Shown here: positions 6,703 through 9,463 of the stretch, piece by piece
Layout: the number at the start of each line of letters is the position of its first letter
Position numbering within the stretch: the stretch's first letter is position 1
NCBI GenBank assembly: GCA_002085205.1
Contig: NATF01000077.1
Span: 1 to 9,463 of the forward strand
From: Candidatus Cloacimonas sp. 4484_275
GTDB taxonomy: Bacteria > Cloacimonadota > Cloacimonadia > Cloacimonadales > TCS61
Length of the DNA: 9,463 nt
Direction: 5' to 3'
The notes under the pieces: generated by a model
What the model saw: the letters and a program-made list of their open reading frames with translations, nothing else
Told to the model about the DNA's origin: nothing
The model's database searches: none
Position numbers and translations under genes: made by a program

Positions 6703-8343
6703 TTGAGAAAGTTTTTATTTTTCCTGCTTGCCGGTTTGCTGATTTTTTCGATTTTAAAAGCAACCGAGCAACCCGTTGTCAGATTCTATCTATTTTATTC
6801 CGACGATTGTGATATTTGCCACGATTTGATGAAATACACCATTCCGGACTTGGAAAAAAAATACAATCTGGAATATCAACTGTTTGAAATTTCCGATGAA
6901 GAAAACATGAACTTGTTAATAAAATTGGAAGATAATTACGGACAAACCGCCGGAATTCCTGAGATTTTTATCGGCAAATATCTTATCGGAGGAGAGGAAG
7001 CGGCAGTCAAATTGGAAGATTTGGTACGCAAATATTCCGAAACCGGATGTGAATTTCCTCGACTGTCCTCATCCCAAAAATCAGAAGTAAAAAAAATACA
7101 AACGGAAAAGAAGAACCAAATCGACCAGAAAACTCAAGCGGCAACAGCAAAAACCGAAAAATCGAAAAATCCTGTTTCCCAAAAGAAAACGGAAAACCAA
7201 CAAGCTGTTCTGTCAAAAGAAAAAGATGACAATCCGGTGCAAAAGAAGAAAGTTCCGGTTTATGTCGCGTATTTTTTCAAAATCGGTTGTAAACATTGCG
7301 ATCGCACATTTTACGATTTGAAAGCGCTGAAACAAAAATACCCACAATTGGTTGTGCGCGAATTTAATATTGCCGATAAAGAAGGAATGCGATTGAATGA
7401 AGCTTTGTGCGAACTTTACGGTGTTCCCGAAGTTAAACATCAGGCTTCTCCGATGGTTTTCATCGGTGATAAATATTTTTCGGGAGAGGAAGCTCGTCTA
7501 AAAAATATGGAACCGATAATTTTGGAAAACTTATCTTCCGAAACGGAAGCTCCTTGGACAAAAGCCGCGCCTCTTCTCGAAAATTCGGAAAAAACGATTA
7601 CGGAAAGATTTGAATCTTTCGGAATTTTCACGATTATTGTCGCCGGTTTAATCGACGGTATCAATCCGTGTGCTTTTGCCACGATTATTTTCCTGATTTC
7701 CTATTTAACTCTTCTCGGCAGAAAAGGAAAGCAGGTTTTAATAATCGGAGCGGTGTACACTTTTGCGGTTTTCATCACTTATTTTTCGGTTGGAATCTTG
7801 GGTTTGAGCATTTTGGAATATTTGCAAAAGCTGAAATTCCTTACTCTTTTGATTAAGTTTATTTTTCTTATCACCGGAATTCTCGTTTTGATATTTGCTT
7901 TTTACAGTCTCTACGATTTCTATCTATTCAAAAAAGGAAAAACTTCGGAAATGGTGCTTCAACTTCCCACCAAAATTAAACAAAAAATCCACAAATCCAT
8001 TCGGGAAAAGAGCAAAATTCGTAATTATGTTTTAGCGGCTTTTCTTATCGGTTTTTTGGTTTCGCTTCAGGAACTTTTTTGTACGGGACAGGTTTATTTG
8101 CCCACTCTTGTTTACATGAGTCGTCTTTCCGGTTTTAGAAATTTGGCGTATTTTTATTTGGTAATTTATAATTTGTTGTTTATTGTTCCTTTGATTATCG
8201 TATTTTTGTTGGTCTATTGGGGAATGTCCTCGCAAACTTTGGCAAAATGGATGCAAAAAAGATTGGGGACAATGAAAATTTTGATGGCGATAATTTTTCT
8301 TTTATTGGGAATTATTCTTATCGTTTCAGCGCTTTTTAAATAA
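6703..8343 (+). CDS. Fusion of two periplasmic thioredoxin-like domains with a CcdA/DsbD-like membrane electron carrier
   Basis: A 546-residue protein from a TTG start with AAGGAG 6 nt upstream. Signal or anchor helix at 3-19; first thioredoxin-like domain about 24-112 with C36-D-I-C39 and a GIPEIFIG cis-Pro (Pro86); a Lys/Gln/Thr-rich linker (about 122-183); second thioredoxin-like domain about 185-280 with C196-K-H-C199 and ASPMVFIG (Pro250); then about six membrane helices (roughly 305-335, 343-367, 379-403, 441-460, 480-506, 524-543). The membrane part has the two intramembrane cysteines of the CcdA/DsbD class: C323 in GINPCAFATI and C460 in QELFCTGQVYLP. By family logic it takes electrons from cytosolic thioredoxin and hands them to its own periplasmic CxxC domains, a one-gene counterpart of DsbD with different domain order. 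It starts 12 nt after arsC and ends 21 nt before the selenoprotein gene. A CcdA-like ArsG efflux role is an alternative, but the paired cysteines and the domains favour electron transfer. Confidence 0.88.
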   Translation: MRKFLFFLLAGLLIFSILKATEQPVVRFYLFYSDDCDICHDLMKYTIPDLEKKYNLEYQLFEISDEENMNLLIKLEDNYGQTAGIPEIFIGKYLIGGEEAAVKLEDLVRKYSETGCEFPRLSSSQKSEVKKIQTEKKNQIDQKTQAATAKTEKSKNPVSQKKTENQQAVLSKEKDDNPVQKKKVPVYVAYFFKIGCKHCDRTFYDLKALKQKYPQLVVREFNIADKEGMRLNEALCELYGVPEVKHQASPMVFIGDKYFSGEEARLKNMEPIILENLSSETEAPWTKAAPLLENSEKTITERFESFGIFTIIVAGLIDGINPCAFATIIFLISYLTLLGRKGKQVLIIGAVYTFAVFITYFSVGILGLSILEYLQKLKFLTLLIKFIFLITGILVLIFAFYSLYDFYLFKKGKTSEMVLQLPTKIKQKIHKSIREKSKIRNYVLAAFLIGFLVSLQELFCTGQVYLPTLVYMSRLSGFRNLAYFYLVIYNLLFIVPLIIVFLLVYWGMSSQTLAKWMQKRLGTMKILMAIIFLLLGIILIVSALFK

Positions 8344-8364
8344 AAATTAAAAAGGAAGGTGAAA

Positions 8365-8637
8365 ATGAAAATTATCATTCCGGAAGATTTGAAAACATAT
8401 TTGAAATCTCACGGAAAAATTCTTTCCGTGGGAATGTTTTATGTTCCGCGTGGCTGATGAAATGTGTGGAAATCGCCGTCCGGTCGGATGGCTTCACCCT
8501 TAAAAAATCCGGAGAAATTCGAGAAATTTGAAGTGGACGATATTACTCTTTACATCGAAAAACAATTTCTTGAAAAAGATGAAATCGAATTTCTGATGCC
8601 TTTTGTGAAGAATTTCAAAATTATAATTGAACGATAA
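8365..8637 (+). CDS. Putative small selenoprotein with adjacent Sec-Sec (two in-frame TGA codons), HesB-like/CC-Se type
   Basis: From an ATG at 8365 with GGAAGG 5 nt upstream, one frame runs 90 codons to a TAA at 8635, interrupted only by TGA TGA at 8455-8460 (codons 31-32). The N-part reads MKIIIPEDLKTYLKSHGKIL and ends VPRG before the two TGAs; the C-part continues in the same frame through SPLKNPEKFEKFEVDDITLY to NFKIIIER. Both sides look like coding sequence. The layout (MKIxI start, helix, Gly then C/U pair, KNPE..FEVD..xxYI) resembles what I recall of small HesB/IscA-like proteins with a CC motif in which Sec can replace Cys; this is from memory. A hairpin fitting a bacterial SECIS begins right after the TGAs. 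TGA is a normal stop elsewhere here (CDF, thioredoxin-like gene), so genetic-code change is ruled out. It is last in the redox/arsenate cluster. A role in binding or reducing a metalloid is inference. The alternative is a pseudogene with two stops. Confidence 0.75.
8455..8497 (+). promoter_or_regulatory. Bacterial SECIS-like hairpin following the double TGA
   Basis: Directly after TGA TGA (8455-8460), GCCGTCC (8475-8481) pairs with GGATGGC (8486-8492) over 7 bp, including one G-U pair, closing a 4-nt loop GGUC (8482-8485). Below it GUG (8466-8468) can pair with CAC (8495-8497), and AA (8470-8471) with UU (8493-8494), across a bulge and internal loop. Bacterial SECIS elements need a G and U in the apical loop for SelB binding and sit within the coding sequence just after the UGA. 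The E. coli fdhF loop also contains GGUC. The loop GGU starts 22 nt after the second UGA and 25 nt after the first, close to the fdhF distance. Confidence 0.72.
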
Positions 8638-8646
8638 AAATCGGGA

Positions 8647-8898
8647 TTAAGGAAGCCGAAGAATTTTTTTGCGGGAAGAAGATAAAAACTCAATCCATTG
8701 CTTCAAGCCTTTACCGGTTTTTGCCGAAAGTTCGATGATTTCCATTTGAGGATTGACGCTTTTTATATTGCTTTTGATTTTCCGCAAAGAAACATCAAGG
8801 TAAGGCAAAAGGTCTGTTTTGGAAATGATGCAAAGCTGAGAATTGCGAAAGGCGAGCGGATATTTGAGCGGTTTATCTTCACCTTCGGTAACGACAGA
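8647..8898 (-). pseudogene. hypB: hypB 3' fragment (C-terminal part of the GTPase)
   Basis: In the frame ending at TAA (8649-8647) the HypB C-terminus is plain: SVVTEGEDKPLKYPLAF from 8898, then SKTDLLPY, where other GTPases have NKxD for guanine recognition, then SVNPQMEIIELSAKTGKGLK and a short basic end. It is out of frame with the 5' part, which stops at 8879. Compared with normal HypB, about 14-15 residues between GNLVC and SVVTEG (the PASxDLGEDLR-type stretch) are missing, so a deletion of about 40-45 bp that is not a multiple of three best explains the break. An ATG at 8955 lies in this frame but is inside the 5' part and is not a real start. It converges on the selenoprotein gene with 9 nt between the stops. 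Confidence 0.85.
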
Positions 8899-9346
8899 CC
8901 AAATTTCCGATGTTTTCCACAAAAAGGATTTCCACATTTTCCAAGTTGATTTCATTTAAAGCGTTTTTGATCCAACTTGATTCCAAATGACAATCACCGA
9001 TTTCCACATTTTCCAAGTTGATTTCATTTAAAGCGTTTTTGATCCAACTTGATTCCAAATGACAATCACCACCGAAAGGTCCCGTATTTATCTGATAAGC
9101 TCCGATTCCGGCGTTGGTTATTCTTTCCGCATCCAAAGTTGTTTGAATATCACCTTCGATTACGAAAATTCCACCTTTGATTTTTTCCGCCGTTTTGGTA
9201 ATAAGCGTGGTTTTCCCGGAGCCGGGAGAGCTCATCAAATTTAAATAAAAAATTTCTTTTTCGGATAGTTCACGACGCAATTGAGAAGCTATTTCATCAT
9301 TTGCGCCGAGAATCTTTTTCATTACTTTAATCTCTTTTTCTTCCAT
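8879..9346 (-). CDS. hypB: HypB hydrogenase nickel-insertion GTPase, 5' part, disrupted
   Basis: The 155-residue frame starts at ATG 9346-9344 with AAGGA about 8 nt upstream. HypB is a cytosolic GTPase that, with HypA, delivers Ni2+ to [NiFe]-hydrogenase. The P-loop is SSPGSGKTTL (39-48), followed by EGDIQTTLDAERI (64-76) and NTGPFGGDCHLES with the C95-H96 metal-site residues. There is no His-rich N-terminus. Residues 93-116 are repeated exactly as 117-140, duplicating the Cys-His site; normal HypB has this segment once. After ENIGNLVC the frame runs into RYRR and stops, while the true C-terminus continues in another frame. Removing the 24-residue repeat and adding the missing 14-15 residues would restore a normal length near 223, so two separate lesions have occurred or the assembly is wrong here. 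Confidence 0.88.
   Translation of the reverse strand: MEEKEIKVMKKILGANDEIASQLRRELSEKEIFYLNLMSSPGSGKTTLITKTAEKIKGGIFVIEGDIQTTLDAERITNAGIGAYQINTGPFGGDCHLESSWIKNALNEINLENVEIGDCHLESSWIKNALNEINLENVEILFVENIGNLVCRYRR
8927..9070 (-). repeat. Exact 72-bp tandem direct duplication inside hypB
   Basis: Copy 1 is 8927-8998 and copy 2 is 8999-9070, with no mismatch and no similarity beyond the edges. Each copy encodes the same 24 residues (GDCHLESSWIKN through ENVEI), so the reading frame is kept. Perfect identity means a recent event or an assembly artefact. Confidence 0.97.
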
Positions 9347-9377
9347 AAAACATTCCTTTTTATTGTAAAATTTTTTG

Positions 9378-9463
9378 TTACAATCCCAGAAACCGGATTC
9401 CCAAACCGCTAAACAGAATAATTGCTCCTTTTTTGGGAATTATGAATTTTGCATTCCTTCCAA
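9378..9463 (-). CDS. C-terminal end of an unrecognised protein upstream of hypB
   Basis: Reading in from the right edge, one frame gives 27 residues, GRNAKFIIPKKGAI followed by a hydrophobic ILFSGLGIRFLGL, then TAA (9380-9378), 31 nt before the hypB start. The basic stretch followed by a hydrophobic end could be a last membrane helix with a short tail, but a soluble protein is possible and I do not recognise the family. The other two frames on this strand stop sooner. With so little sequence, the call rests on the open frame and its position in the same direction as hypB. Confidence 0.4.
   Translation of the reverse strand, partial: GRNAKFIIPKKGAIILFSGLGIRFLGL

Noticed and set aside
8365..8457. 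A 30-residue peptide gene ending at the first TGA
   Set aside because: The same frame continues after the TGAs for 58 codons with protein-like sequence and a SECIS-like hairpin, so read-through as Sec fits better than a short peptide.
8638..8646. Bidirectional terminator between the converging selenoprotein and hypB genes
   Set aside because: Only 9 nt separate the stops and I see no GC-rich hairpin with a T-run there.
8927..9070. CRISPR array or mobile-element direct repeats
   Set aside because: There are just two abutting copies with no spacer, both encoding the same HypB segment; this is a tandem duplication.

Overview
The window is AT-rich DNA from what looks like a Gram-negative anaerobe. 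Signal-peptide and periplasmic domain layouts point to Gram-negative, and hypB, the gene for a hydrogenase nickel-insertion protein, points to anaerobic life. Lysine/asparagine-rich proteins, AAGGA-type ribosome sites, three TTG starts and a histidine kinase with periplasmic TPRs suggest the FCB-like phyla (Cloacimonadota, Bacteroidota relatives). That placement is inference; no marker gene is present.

Left third (1-4788, minus strand): a gene string read right to left. It holds a secreted transglutaminase-like protein split by a frameshift (4788 to 2478), a TTG-start sensor histidine kinase with nine TPRs, one membrane helix and a kinase core (2438-117), and the first 22 codons of a response regulator (68-1). 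The last two form a two-component pair.

Centre (4789-8637, plus strand): a compact thiol-redox and metal/metalloid gene cluster behind a divergent promoter region with a 22-bp inverted repeat. In order: a damaged ArsR-family repressor, a CDF zinc-type efflux transporter, a 77-residue thioredoxin-fold protein with CxxC, a thioredoxin-type ArsC arsenate reductase, a fusion of two periplasmic thioredoxin-like domains to a CcdA/DsbD-like membrane electron carrier, and a 90-codon gene that conventional calling would miss. That last gene has two adjacent in-frame TGA codons at codons 31 and 32, followed at once by a bacterial-SECIS-like hairpin with a GGUC apical loop. I read it as a selenoprotein with a Sec-Sec motif, resembling the small HesB-like/CC-Se group. 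Spacing between genes in the cluster is 2 nt, 4-nt or smaller overlaps, or gaps of 12-21 nt, so it is probably one transcript. No ArsB or Acr3 arsenite pump is visible. Together the genes could carry cytosolic electrons to the envelope and reduce or bind a toxic metal or metalloid.

Right end (8647-9463, minus strand): hypB, carrying an exact 72-bp in-frame tandem duplication followed by a frame-changing deletion, so it is split. Upstream of it are the last 27 codons of an unrecognised protein, possibly membrane-bound.

Three genes (transglutaminase, arsR, hypB) carry small indels while their neighbours are intact. Either the DNA is decaying or the assembly has indel errors. The double-TGA gene is different: both halves are in one frame, so an indel does not explain it.
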